This document shows, piece by piece, positions 21,486 to 34,300 of a stretch of 64,000 nucleotides of DNA. Origin of the DNA: Berberis thunbergii (taxonomy: Eukaryota > Streptophyta > Magnoliopsida > Ranunculales > Berberidaceae); the NCBI GenBank assembly GCA_003290165.1, contig QNQO01000502.1, positions 372,001-436,000 of the forward strand, read 5' to 3'. A program made the position numbers and the translations under genes. The notes beneath the pieces are model-generated. The model was not told the origin of the DNA, did no database searches, and was given only the letters and a program-made list of their open reading frames with translations. Position 1 is the stretch's first letter; each line of letters opens with the position of its first letter.

Positions 21486-22046
21486 ATAAATGAACCATAC
21501 GCTGCTTTTATTTCTTACAGTACAGTAATTGTATCTCTACATTATAGTGTAAACGATACTGGGTGCTCTTATATTAGACAGTGCTAGTGTCAATTTGATG
21601 GGAATTTGACTAGTTTTATCATGCATGATCATTGCCTTCAAACATAATTAATGGAATAATCATTAAAGGGCACTATTTCCTCTTATACTAGTTAAAGCAA
21701 AATGTGATTCACATCATTGCCTTAGCTTTTAAGCCAAACCTAATCCTCAATTGTAACAAACTATGCATCATATGAGCTTCTTAAATTCACCAAATTTGAT
21801 CGCCATGCTTTGATAATGAGATACTCCTTTTCCATTAAAGAGCAATTATTGATTTTGATCCAAAACTTCAACATCACCTAACAACTAAAAAAATCCTCTC
21901 ATGATCACTGCTTGCCTTCAAAGGTAAGCATATTGGACCGGTACTTGATCACTACACCCACCACCAATTTCTTCAAACACTTTCCTATACAAACTACAAT
22001 TGTAAGCACAAACATTCTTCCACCTTTCTCCTTCTTTTCATGCGCC
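21486..22046. other. Intergenic, upstream of the cytochrome b561 gene
   Basis: AT-rich sequence that presumably holds the promoter and 5' leader of the gene at 22047. No TATA box stands out with confidence. Confidence 0.45.
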
Positions 22047-23242
22047 ATGATATCTCTTTTAATCTTTCTCTTCTTAGTTCACCAGTCATCGACTGCGAAT
22101 GCAGCTCATTGTACAACAGAAATAGCCCAGAAAAACTATCAAAAGTGTATGATCCTCCCCACCCAACAAGCCTCCATAGCATGGACATACTACCCCCACA
22201 ACGCTACCCTTGATATAGTCTTTTTGGGTCCTTCATCTCTCCTACTGGTTGGGTTGGATGGGGTATCAACCCAATTACCCCTGAAATGACAGGAACACGT
22301 GCCCTTATCGCCTTTCCTGACCCCAATTCAGGCCTTGTAGTTCTTCTAAACTACATCCTAGACCCAACCGTAAAGCTCCAACAAACACCTTTACTCTCTA
22401 AACCACTCGACATCCATCTCATTTCTTCCTCCGTAACACTTTATGGAGGAAAAATGGCATCCATTTACAATGGGGCTGAGGTACAAATTTTCGCAACACT
22501 GAAACTGGTACCTAATAGGACTAGAATCCATATTGTATGGAACAGAGGACTCTACGTCCAAGGCTACTCACCAACAATCCATCAAACCACCATTAATGAT
22601 CTTTCTTCGGTTACAACCATTGATATCTTATCAGGCGTTGCAAATTCAGGCCCAAATAACATCCAAATACTGAAAACCACACATGCCATCTTAAACGCGG
22701 TCTCATGGGGATTTTTACTACCTCTAGGAGCAGTCACTGCCCGCTATCTCCGTCACATACAAGCAGTAGGAGTGGGATGGTTTTACGTCCATGCTGGCAT
22801 CCAACTATCAGCATTCCTACTAGGCACTGCAGGATTCTCAATAGGAATCCGACTAGGCCAAATGTCACCTGGTGTGGTCTATAGCCTTCACCGAAAGCTA
22901 GGGATTGCTGCATTTTGCTTGGGGAGTCTACAAACATTGGCATTGTTGTTTCGACCGAAAACTACTAACAAGTTTAGGAAGTACTGGAAGTCTTACCACC
23001 ATTTTGTTGGGTATGCTTGTGTGGTGTTAGGGGTGGTGAATGTTTTTCAAGGATTTGAAGTGATGGGTGCAAGTAGGTCTTATGCCAAGTTGGGGTACTG
23101 TTTGGCTTTGGGTAGTACCATTGGAGTTTGTATTGCTTTGGAGGTCAATTCATGGGTGATTTTTTGTAGGAAATCCAAGGAGGAGAAGATGAAAAGAGAA
23201 GGCTTGATGGGGAGCTTTGAAAAGAGGGCAGTAGAGAATTAA
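22047..23242 (+). pseudogene. DOMON/cytochrome b561 protein (At2g04850-like) with one frameshift
   Basis: An intronless gene for a membrane electron-transfer protein: signal peptide, DOMON haem/sugar-binding domain, then a cytochrome b561 core. Such proteins are thought to pass electrons from cytosolic ascorbate across the membrane. ATG 22047 gives a good signal peptide (MISLLIFLFLVHQSSTANA); the longer open frame from 21912 adds an unlikely leader. The DOMON part begins HCTTEIAQKNYQKC. Near 22222-22232 the frame changes: the following PTGWVGWGINP is in the other frame, and one missing base would explain it. From there 318 codons run intact to 23242. The four expected haem histidines are visible in THAILNAVSWG, FYVHAG, YSLHRK and SYHHFVGY. 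Everything else is well preserved, so it is either a very young pseudogene or a sequence error. Subfamily by recollection; family certain. Confidence 0.85.
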
Positions 23243-24238
23243 CAAAGCATACATGTTGTGGGAGAATTATATGGCAATTTTTTTTTTATTTCCATTTTTA
23301 TTACAAATCAACATTTTTGTAATAATTCAATTTTTCCTTTTCGCGATATTTTAAGTTCAAAATTTAAGTGACATTTTACTCGATGAAAATTCAATTCTCC
23401 GCAACCAAATATTGTTCTAATTTGAAAACTGCAATGACTAAAAACTAAAATATTCTCCGTGCTGGTTCCAAACTACTTGTAGTTCCCTCTTTACGACAAC
23501 TATCAGTACGTTAACAAAACACTTTCTCCAACTTCCACCACAATGATCACCATCATATATTCCCCTTGTGAATTGTAAGTAATATAAACAATAATTGTGA
23601 TTTCATTTATCGAAGTAATTTTGGTAAGTTGATTTTAAGAAATATTTTGTTGCGTAAAATTTTTATTATAATTTTGAAGTTATCAATATAAATTATGCAT
23701 TTTAAACTCTTACAAATTAACTAAAGAGTACCACGAAACTCATAATGTCATACAAACTACATATTGCATAAAAATCACTTATATAACCAAATTTTAATAT
23801 TAAACTAAAATTATAACGGATTAAAATGTACTGACATTGAGATTGACTTAATTAAAAAAAATGATTTCAAAAAAAATTTTGGTAACTAAAAAAAAGAAAT
23901 ATTCGATGAAATTTTGACATTTGACATTTTTTGAGAAATCACATTCCTTAATAGAAAGTATGGTGGTGTACTTATGCCTTCCAACTTTCAAACATCCTTG
24001 TGGTCCCGTTACCATATCTCTTTATAACTCCTCCCACAACAATACCACTCATATCTCCGTGAATCACAATAACCACAACGGTCCAAATTGCTCATTTCTT
24101 CACAAATCTCAAGGGCATTATAGTCATTTTACTTCTTTTTAATAGGGTTATATACCTTTTGGGTCTCATTAATTCTTGCGTATTCCTACTTGGGTGTCAT
24201 TACTCCCGAAATTTTGTCATACATCCAAATTGAGCCTC
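23243..24238. other. Intergenic, nothing recognised
   Basis: AT-rich sequence downstream of the cytochrome b561 gene. The frame at 23921-24142 is short and unlike any known protein. Confidence 0.45.
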
Positions 24239-24348
24239 TTTTTTTTATCCCTTAACCTTTCCCACCCCAAATGCCGCTGGCTGGGTTCGACCCTGTGACT
24301 TAGTGATACCATCCGTCACTGCTCAACTACTGAATCATCACACCTTTG
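24239..24348 (-). mobile_element. tRNA-derived SINE (minus)
   Basis: On the minus strand: AAGGTGTGATGATTCAG..., a GACGGATGGTATCACTAAG segment, then a B-box-like GGGTCGAACCCAGC, then TTAAGGGAT and an A run (T run on plus, 24239-24246). Three relatives in the same orientation lie at 24425, 38979 and 39609. Confidence 0.6.
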
Positions 24349-24424
24349 GGCCAAATTGAACCTTGACAGTCAAAGACGTTGACTAAATAGACTGAAACTC
24401 TAAAATTTGACATACTAAATGCCC

Positions 24425-24540
24425 TTTTTTTTTTTAAATCCCTTAACCCCTCCCATCCTAGATGCTATAGACTGGGTTTGACCCTGTGATCTAGTGATAC
24501 CATCCGTCACTGCTCAATCACTGAGCCATTACACCTTTAG
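24425..24540 (-). mobile_element. tRNA-derived SINE (minus), second copy
   Basis: Same structure as the copy at 24239: AATGGCTCAGTGATTGAGC, then GGATGGTATCACTAGATCAC, GGGTCAAACCCAGTC, TTAAGGGATTT and A11. The flanking stretches (GACTGAAACTC.AAA) are also repeated, suggesting that a larger local duplication carried it. Confidence 0.6.
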
Positions 24541-24708
24541 CACTAAAATGCCTTTTGAAGATACGCGCATGTTGCATAGGCAAAAAAAGGTGAAAGGGTA
24601 AATCGAGGACGCGTGACTTAATCAGATCAACGACTAGGACCCAAATTTAAACTTCACAGTCACAATCAAAGATGTTCACCAGACGGACTGAAACTCAAAA
24701 ATATGGTC

Positions 24709-24838
24709 AATGACATGACAACTCAACGGTTAGAGCTTGGCAGATGGTAGCATTAGGTAATGGGTTCAAACCCAGCATGCGGCATGTTTATGGGTTCCGG
24801 GATCCTATAAAAATCTGCTTGCCTTTCAAAAAAAAAAA
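24709..24838 (+). mobile_element. tRNA-derived SINE (plus) with TTGCCTTTC-A(n) tail
   Basis: ACTCAACGGTTAGAGCTTGG resembles an A-box region and GGGTTCAAACCC is a good B box. The element ends CTGCTTGCCTTTC followed by A12. AAAATATG-like words on both sides (about 24698 and 24846) may be the target duplication. Relatives lie at 42832, 50885 and 52598. Confidence 0.65.
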
Positions 24839-24902
24839 ACTCTTGAAAATATGATGGACTAAAATGCCCATTATAGAATGTGGGCGTGCTGCACATGCGA
24901 AA

Positions 24903-25100
24903 GGGAAATTCTAAATGTCGAGGGAAAGAGCGAGGAAACCAGCGAGGAAAAGGAGGTGGCGGGGGGTGAACCGTTCACCCCCCTAGAGATGTTTTTGGCG
25001 CGCGCATCTCGAGGGGGATGAACGGTGAACGGTTCACCCCCCGCCACCTCCTTTTCCTCGCTGGTTTCCTCGCCCTTTCCCTCGACACATAGAATCACTC
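24903..25100. mobile_element. Foldback MITE (Mutator-like), copy 1
   Basis: This 198-bp near-palindrome has arms that read GGGAAATTCTAAATGTCGAG on the left and, reverse-complemented, GAGTGATTCTATGTGTCGAG on the right. Pairing continues through GCGAGGAAACCAGCGAGG. A perfect 9-bp target duplication CATGCGAAA lies at 24894-24902 and 25101-25109. Nine-base duplications and long inverted repeats are typical of Mutator-like MITEs. It sits about 230 bp upstream of the kinesin start codon. Confidence 0.9.
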
Positions 25101-25158
25101 CATGCGAAAAGGTGGAAGGGTAAATCGAGATGGTCATCCATGCGTCGCTTGATCAGAT

Positions 25159-25250
25159 CAACGGCTACAATCGAATCTCAAGGGCATTATAGTCATTCTA
25201 TTCCTTTTCAAATCTTAACACAAATGGCCATATGTTTCACCTCTCAACGG
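25159..25250 (+). promoter_or_regulatory. Two AACGG cores upstream of the kinesin (possible MSA elements)
   Basis: CAACGGCTA at 25159-25167 and CAACGGTC at 25245-25252 contain the AACGG core of mitosis-specific activator elements bound by three-repeat MYB proteins in plant G2/M genes. Neither fits the full consensus. A role in mitotic expression of the phragmoplast kinesin is an inference. Confidence 0.35.
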
Positions 25251-25331
25251 TCTTCTTCCTTTTAAAAAAACACTCTCTTCTCTTCTTCCCCTCTCTTCAA
25301 ATTTCAAATCTCTCACAGAGACAACAACACA

Positions 25332-28300
25332 ATGAAACAATCAAACACAGAGATCCAAGAAACCCGATTCCTCGGAAGCCTTTCGACGCAATCGATTCGA
25401 AACCTACTCCCCAAATCCATCTCAAACACCCAAACCAAGATGAATTCCCTTCTCTCCTCAAAGTCTAAATTCAGCAAAGAAAACAACCCCCCTTCAAACC
25501 CTAATCTTCAAATCGACACCTGTACAGTGCATCCTTCAGATCTCAAGAAATCCGTACAGCAAACAACCAAGAATTCGCCGAAAGAAAGCAATCGAACGAA
25601 GTCACAACAAGATCTGTTGACTGTGGGTTCAGATCCAGCAGTCAAGGTAACCCCATCTTGAAAACCCTAATTGTTCGTACAGTTTGAAGTTAAAGTTCAG
25701 ATTTTTATTTAATTTTGCTCGTGTTTTCTGTGTTTGTGGTAGGTTGTTGTGAGAATTAGACCTTCGAATTGGCGTGAAAGGGGAGAAGAGTGGAGTGTGA
25801 AGAAGGTTTCGCCTAGTAGTCTGTCGGTTGGAGATCGAACATTTTCGTTCGATTCCGTTTTTGATTCAAGTTCTACTCAGGTAATTTCAGATTATTTTGT
25901 TGAAAGGGTTTGAAATTTGTGTGGGATTGAGTGTGTAGTTGATGAAACTGAGCTGATTGTTTGGTTAAATTTCTGGGTTTTATCAGGAAGATATCTTCAA
26001 TTTGGTTGGGGTTCCACTGGTTAAGAACTGCTTGGCTGGTTTTAACAACTCAATTATATCGTATGGACAGGTAGAAATCAGATTTGTGTTGTTTTTCAGC
26101 AATTTTTGCTAGACTTTTAGTTGGGTTTTCAAGTATATTGACAAGCCTTGCAATTGTTTGATTAAATTTCTGAAAGACTGGAAGCGGGAAGACTTATACG
26201 ATGTGGGGTCCTCCGAGCGCAATGGTTGAAGGTCACTTACCTAGTAGTAACCAAGGCGTTGTTCCGCGCATCTTCCAGATGCTATTTTCTGAGTTTCAGA
26301 AGGTGAGTTTGTTTTGTACATTTCATCTGCTAAAGAAAACAGTGAATTTTGTATGTGTACTGATTTACTGTTTGGACTGATTGTTAGGAGAAGGAGAATT
26401 CGGAGGACAAACAGATGAATTATCAGTGTAGATGTTCTTTCCTAGAAATTTATAATGAGCAAATTGGTGATTTGCTCGATCCCATTCGACGGAACCTTGA
26501 GGTAGAGGTCTTATGTCTTCTCTTCATTAATCCAGTTTTATCTGGTCTGGGATTTCTATGTTTAGTGTAACTAAAGGGCATTTTTCATTTTCTCCAGATA
26601 AGAGATGATCCCAAGAATGGTTTTTATGTTGAAAATCTGAGTGAAGAATATGTTGCTAGCTACGATGATGTAACACAAATTCTAATCAAGGTCGGAAATG
26701 GTCTATATTTTGCTAGTTATAGTGTATATATGACATTGGTATTTGTGTATATTATTTGATCCTCATGTCTGCAAGGTCATTTTAACTAAGTTGTGCAAAA
26801 TATGTCTTACATTATCCTTCAAGGTCTTTTTGTGGTTTCAGTATTGTTGAATCAAATTTATTTTTCATAATGTAGGGGCTTTCGAATAGAAAGGTTGGCG
26901 CAGCGAATATTAACTCGAAGAGCTCTCGTTCTCATATCATCTTCACTTGTGTAATTGAATCTTGGTGCAAGGTATACCACTATGAGTTTGTATTAAGTTT
27001 TTTCTCATAAAATCTGTTTATTCTGATTTGGTTTTTAGTGTATAGGGTACCTTAGTTTATGAAGCGATTTCATATTTTTAATGTGCCTGTGCTGGTTTTT
27101 GTGGCCTCTCGCCCATATTGCTTCTAGCTGTTTCTAATTCAACTTTGAATCTGTGGCTCCTAAAATTTTGACAGGGTACCTCGTCAAAAGGTTTTAGTAA
27201 TTCAAGAAGCAGTAGGATCAACTTTGTTGATCTTGCTGGATCGGAGCGAAGTAAGCCTGATGATGATGCAGGCAGGCAGAGTGTAAAAGAGGGAAAAAAT
27301 GTAAAGAAATCTCTAGCACAGCTTGGGTAAGATTTCAGACCACTGTTTGCCTGTTTTTGTGATAAACTGATATTAACGAACACGACCATATTAATATACA
27401 CAATATATTTAGGAAAGCATATTTAACATTTACTCAATTTTAGCGCCAAAGGAAAAAGGCCAATAATTGTTTCCATCTACTCACCCCGTAATTGTTATAG
27501 TGATTATTGGTAAAGCAAATCAGGTGCATCTTTTCTCACATAACAAGCGATGTAGGGACGTTAATTATTTAATAAAAAACCAATATCATGCCTGAACTCA
27601 GCTCTTCATTTCTCATTGTAACATTCTCTTTGGATGGATGATTGCAGGAATTTGGTGCATATCCTTGCTGCAAAGGGTGACCAACCTGAAATATCTCCAA
27701 ATGTGCCATACAAAAGCTCCTGTTTGACTCACCTGCTCCAGGAGTCACTTGGTGGCAATGCAAAACTCACGGTCATTTGTGCTATTTCTCCTCATGACAA
27801 GTAAGTCAGTGCTGAAACTCTGTCATTGATAAAGTTCTATTTATGTTATTTTTGCAAATAATTTAATACAGCAGCACTCTTGGATGGACTACTGAATTTT
27901 AGGTTTTAACCTAGTAAATGTTTATAGCATATGCAATCAAAACTGTTTGAAAGTAATTTGTGGTGTACATTTAGCATGAAGGGATGATGTTGCCAATATG
28001 CTCTAATATGAAATTATACTTCTGCTTATTATACTTACCCTAAATGCATCATTACCTCCTTGAATACAGATGCAAAGGTGAAACTCTCAGCACCCTGAGG
28101 TTTGGGTTACAAGCAAAGTCCATGCAAAATAAACCAGTCATAAATGAAATTACAGAGGATGACGTTAATGGTCTTAGTGACCAGATTCGTCAATTAAAGG
28201 TACGCTCTGTTCAAAATCAACACACATCTATTTTTATGTGCTCTAGCAAATATTTAGTTGATGCACAGTTTGTTTACTACAGGAAGAACTCATAAAAGCA

Positions 28301-31300
28301 AAGTCAAGTGATTACAACTCAGTCAACAGTAGCAGTGGGTACTTCAAAGGACGAAGTGCACGTGAAAGTCTGAACCAACTGAGATTAAGTATCAACCGCT
28401 CTATCATCTTACCTCACATAAGTGATGATTCTGAGGATGAAATGGATGTTGATGAGGAAGATGTTAAGAAACTTTGTGTCCAGCTAGACAGTGTAGGAAG
28501 CTCTTGCGAAAAGCACTCAAAAGATACTTTCAGTGATGAAGAATGCTGTTCTTCCTTTGAAAGTTGTAGTATGGCTACATGTTTAGAAGACGGTGCATAT
28601 GAAGATACCAGTTTGTGTAGTATTTATGAGGAGGACCTGCATTTCAAGGACACCGGTACTTCTGTGGCTAGCGATGACATATCAAGTGCTGCTGACTGTG
28701 CGTCCAGAAGCAGCATTTCAATTACGACATGCCAACAGCCTTTAGCCTTCCAGGAGCCACCCTTGTCTGAATCACCTAAAATTGAAAATGCATCAAAGAA
28801 AGCAGCATGCACCTTATCAAATCTTTCAGCAAGTCCACGCCCTGTCTTAGAGAGTCCCAAGTCCAATGTGGAAGTTCTGAGGCAGTCCTTCAAAAGAAGC
28901 GACCACATCCGTGCATCTTTGCGATCAAGCATGATGTTCTCAAGCCCGACTGAGTCTTTGGCTGCTAGCCTTCACAGAGGTTTGCAGATTATTGACTCTC
29001 ATCAAAAAAATTCTGCAGCTTCTTCAGTTGCCCTCTCGTTTGAGCACTTGGCACGAAAGCCATCTGAAGCAATTGACAAGGCTGATGCTAGTGTTCAAAC
29101 ATTAACTGAAGTGAAGGAACACTTAGATGGGAGAGAGATTTCTTTTCTCTGTGCAAACTGCAAACACGTAGCAGTTGAGGGATCAAATGAAGTCCAAGAC
29201 AGCTTAAATATTTGGGTCGTACCAGTTGAAGAAACAAAGAAGTCAGAAGAAATGGTGGATAAAACCCCTAATGTATGTTTTAACTCAATCACAGTTTTCA
29301 AGGGAAAAAAGTATGATTTTCATTTCTTTGATTGTTAATCTTGTTTGACATATGCTAAGATTGGTCCCCACTTAACCTCTTCAGGATGAAACTGCCAAAA
29401 GGAAGGAGCTTGAAAAACTATGTGCAGAACAAGCATCTAAAATTGAGGGACTAACCCGATTGGTAAGTTCTTTTTCACAATATAATCATGGGACATGCTC
29501 ATATTATTGGCTTTGTATACTATTGAATGAACCACATTATGCAGGTTGAGCAGTACAAACATGAGAAACAAAATAATTCAGACGTCGAGCAGAGTCAAGA
29601 TATCAAACTACTTGATAATGGGGAATTCACTCAGATGGAAGAGGATAAGAGTGCGAACAAGGTAAGATTGATTCCTTTATTTTGTTAATATTCACTTGGT
29701 GTTACGGGGTATCACTTTGACACAGACATTGTCCAACAGAAATGCTTCACTGGATGATGTTTTAGTTCTTTCAACTTTAACCATATGATTTCTCATTTGT
29801 GCCATTTGTAACTATTACTGTTTGCAGATTTCGAGTGAGTTGAAGGAGCACCAAGGAGAGGTGAATCATGAGTGCACAGTTATGTGTTTTGACCCAAGTG
29901 AGAGAGAATCTCTACTTGAAGAAATTCAAATTCTGAAGAACAAATTGCAGTCCTACATAGAATCTTCGAAGGAATCGCTATCAACCCAGCTGAACAGAAA
30001 TTACGTTGATTATCATTCTCTAGACAAGACCAAGGAAGAACTTGAGGTTGAAAGGCGAAAATGGACAGAAAAGGAGAGCGAGTGGATTTGTCTAACTGAT
30101 GAATTGAGAATTGATCTGGAATCAAGTCGTCATCATGCTGAGAATGTGGAGATGGAACTTAGATTAGAAAAGAAAGTCACTAAGGAGTTGGATGATGCAG
30201 TAGATAGGGCTGTCCTTGGGCATGCCAAAATTGTTGAACACTATGCAGATCTTCAGGATAAGTACAATGAATTGTTCGGAAGACACCAAAAGATTATGGA
30301 AGGCATTGCCGAGGTGAAAAAGGCAGCTATGAAGGCAGGGAAAAAGGGTAACAATGCTCGTTTTGTCAAATTGCTTGCTACAGAACTTTCAGCCTTGAGA
30401 ATGGAAAGGGAGAAGGAGAGAGAGCACCTGAAAAAGGAGAACAGGGTTCTCAGGATTCAACTCAAAGAAACTGCAGAAGCTGTTCATGCTGCTGGGGAGC
30501 TTCTTGTCAGATTAAGAGAAGCAGAGGAAGCTGTTTCAGTAGCCGAGGTATATTATTTATTGCTACATTTTGAAAATACCATTTCGTCTTACATCTTTTT
30601 AACTAGAACCCACCCAGCAGAATGGCAATTTCCCGGCCATGCAGTCAAATAGTTTGCATGACTGCAAATTCGCAATAGGCCTACAGACCCTCTAAACAAT
30701 TGTGTTTTACTGACCAGTTTTTTTTTTTTCCTTATTTGTTTTCTATTGCATTCTGCCAGTTTTTTATGTTAATTATTTTCTCAACACAGCTTTCAAACTC
30801 TTCTTACCATATTAGCTTTCAAACTCTTCTCACCATATTTCTCAAGTGTTTGAGTTGTTTTATCGCTGTATAAACTGTGCTTTACAGATCTACAACAACT
30901 TTTTGAACTTTGCTTAGTAGTTTTTTTTTTTGGAAAGCATTGCTTAGTAGTTATATATTGCATTCTGACAGTTTTTTATGTTATTTATTTTTTCCTAGCA
31001 ATTTCATGAGTGTTAGTTTGTTTTGGTTAAAAGACCTAGTAACTATCCCCAAGTGTTTAGCATGCTCGAAACTAGGGCTGAACATTTTGGGTGTGTATTT
31101 TAATATTATTTTAATCTTTGGTCCTAAAAATCAGACTAGACCAAAATTCTTGGTTTGGTCCTTGATTCCAATTCCCAGAACCTGCCGGTTAATCGGCCGG
31201 ATATTTTAAGAATACCGAACTCACACACAATGATACGCACAAACCACGATGGTAAAATTGGTCGAAACTTGGACTCGAATAGGTAGGTGACTTACTGACC

Positions 31301-34300
31301 TTTAATCCCGAACCAACAACACCTTATTCTTCTTTTTCTTCATCTCTCTAATTTCATCCAAATTTCTAGGGTTTCATTCACAAATTTCATCGAATCTATT
31401 CAACAACAATGAGCACAAAGTCATTGCAAGAGCTGTGTTGATCTTGACAATGGTTAGATGTTAGTCGCGAACGATTGTATGGACCAACATGAATGTCAGA
31501 GTTTCGCAATGGAGTGCGTAAACGTCGTGCTCTGATTGTATATTAACCCAAGCTCAGAGGACTTGCCGTCACCACAAATTCAAGATGCACCACCATCTAG
31601 TCAAGATGGAACACCGTCTCAAAATCCATCACCAAGTCCACCACCTACTCAAGCGGCGGGAGGTATGGAGTCATTTTAATATCGAAGGTATGGAGTCCAC
31701 CACCTACTCCACCACCACCCTCCTCCTTCTACTACAAAAATATCGGAGGTATGGAGTCATTTAATAAAACAAATATATTGGGGAAAGGAATTAGGGCAAT
31801 TTGTATGCATTGTAAAGGTGATTTTGCATGAGTTCAAAAAATGGTACACCTAGCCCACGTAGACAATTGCATAAGTCTTGTCAAAATCCTCCCTTCAAAG
31901 AGACAAGTAACCAAAAAATGTTGGTACCCTAGTTGCACACCCATTTAATAAAGAAAGATGTAGAAGGCTTGTATGGAAATGATTATTATTGATAAGCTTC
32001 CTTTAAAACATGTGGAAAGGATAGGATTTAGGCGATTTATGAAGGAGACACAACCTAGGTTTGATCCAGCATCTCATAGAACCGTTGCTAAAGACGTGTG
32101 GACTACTTTTCAATAAGAAAAACAAAACTCAAAAGTGTCATTTTTTTGCAGCAACTCTTTTACCACTGACAGTTGGACTTCAATCAAAAATGACAATTAT
32201 ATGGCTATAAACGCCCATTTTATTAATGATGGTTGGAATTTGCATAAAAGAGTTATCAATTTTTGTCAAATTACCAACTATTCAGGGGATGCTATTGGGA
32301 GACTTTTAGAGAGGTGGTTTTTAAGGGATTGGGGCATAGATAGGGTGTTTACTATTACTCTTGATAATGTTACTTTGAATGATGGTGTTGTTAGGCATAT
32401 GAATATGAAGTTGAAGGGGTGGAATACTCTTGTGTTGGATGGAGAGTTTTTGCATATGGGTCACATCACCAATTTGATTGTTTGTGATGGATTGATTGAG
32501 TTGCATATTTGTATTAAGAGTATTCGTAGGGCTTGCAAGTACACAAGGTCTTCCCCAGCTAGGTTGGAGAGATTTAGGCAATGTTTAGCCTTGGAGAAAA
32601 AGCCTTTGGAGTGTAAAACTAAGTGGAATTTCACCTACTTATTGAGAGTTGAAGGGGTGGAATACTCTTGTGTTAGATGGAGAGTTTTTGCATATGGGTC
32701 ACATCACCAATTTGATTGTTTGTGATAGATTGGTTGAGTTGCATATTTGTATTAAGAGTATTCATAGGGCTTGCAAGTACACAAGGTCTTCCCCAACTAG
32801 GTTGGAGAGATTTAGGCAATGTTTAGCGTTGGAGAAAATTGAGAGCGAAGGTCTTTTGCCTTTGGAGTGTAAAACTAAGTGGAATTTCACCTACTTATTG
32901 TTAAAGACAGCTTTAAAGGTACAAAAGTCTTTGAAAATGTTGCGGAGGAGGATATTGATTTTGTTTCTTACTTTAGTGGCGGTGATGACCATGGTGAGAA
33001 ACCAAGAAATAAGATTAAAATAGTTGAGGGAGGTGAGAAAGAAAGAGTTGAACTCAATCCTATGTACCACTGATTGGTTGTATGCGGAGGCTTTAGCTAA
33101 GTTTTATGAGTTACTTTGAGGTTTAGTTGTTATAAGGTGACGCCAATGCACCCTTTGAAGACATGCCCAAGATTGTAGAAGATTTAAAGTCCACAATGAG
33201 AAATGGAGATCCCTTTTTGAAAAGGGTTACAAATTCCATGAAATTAAAGTTCAACAAGTATTAGAGAAGTATCAAGGGCGTAAATCAACTAATGCTTGTT
33301 GCGGTAGCTCTTGATCCTCGTTACAAACTTGACTATATCAATTACGGGTTAAAGTACTTAGTTGAAGATGTTTTTAAGGTTAATGAGTTAAACAAGGGTG
33401 AGGATCTATTGGCCAATGGTAGCCTGGTTGGATGGTTAAGGTTGTGGTGGTTTAACCCCCAGGTCTTGGGTTCTATACCCACCGGCAGCCTGCTTGCCTT
33501 TCAAAAAAAAAGAGTGTTCATATATTAATACGCTTGTATGTAGCGTATGAAAATGATAGTCCAAATGAACCCCCAGGTCTTGGGTTCTATACCCACCGGC
33601 AGCCTGCTTGCCTTTAAAAAAAAAGAGTGTTCATATATTAATACGCTTGTATGTAGCGTATGAAAATGATAGTCCAAATGAATCACAAGCTTATTCAAAG
33701 GTTACGGATGAGAGTGATGAAGTTGGAAATGAACCACAAGCTTATTCAAAGGTTACAGATGAGAGTGAGGAAGTTGGAAATGAAGAATGGTCAATCTATT
33801 ATTGGATGGATTTAAGAAAATAAGAAAAAAGAAGGATGTGGTTCACATTACAAATGCAGTTGATAAGTATTTAGTGGAGTCATACCAGCGTCCAAAGAAT
33901 TTATCATTTAATTTGCTAAAATGGTGGAAAAGATAACTCTCCAAGGTTCTCCCCCCCATCCTTTCTAAAGTTGCAAGGGATGTATTTGCGGTTCCAGTTT
34001 CAAATGTGGCTTCGCAAGCCGCCTTTAGTACTGGAAAAACAGTTGTGGATCTTTTTCGGGCTTGTTTGACTCCTAAGACCATGGAAGCACTTCTTTGCAC
34101 CAATGATTGGCTTAAAGTTGAGGCTTGTGACTTTTGTAATGATCCCAGAGAGGATGAGATAGATATCTACGAATCTTTTTAGAAAATAGAGAAAGGTAAT
34201 ATAATTTTGAAGATTAAAACGATGCACCATTTTAGCAAATTAAATGCTAAATTCTTTGGATTCTCGAATGCCTCCGCCAAATGAACCACATCCTTCTCTT

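Noticed and set aside
28624..28932. Antisense frame in kinesin exon 11
   Set aside because: Shadow of the coding exon.
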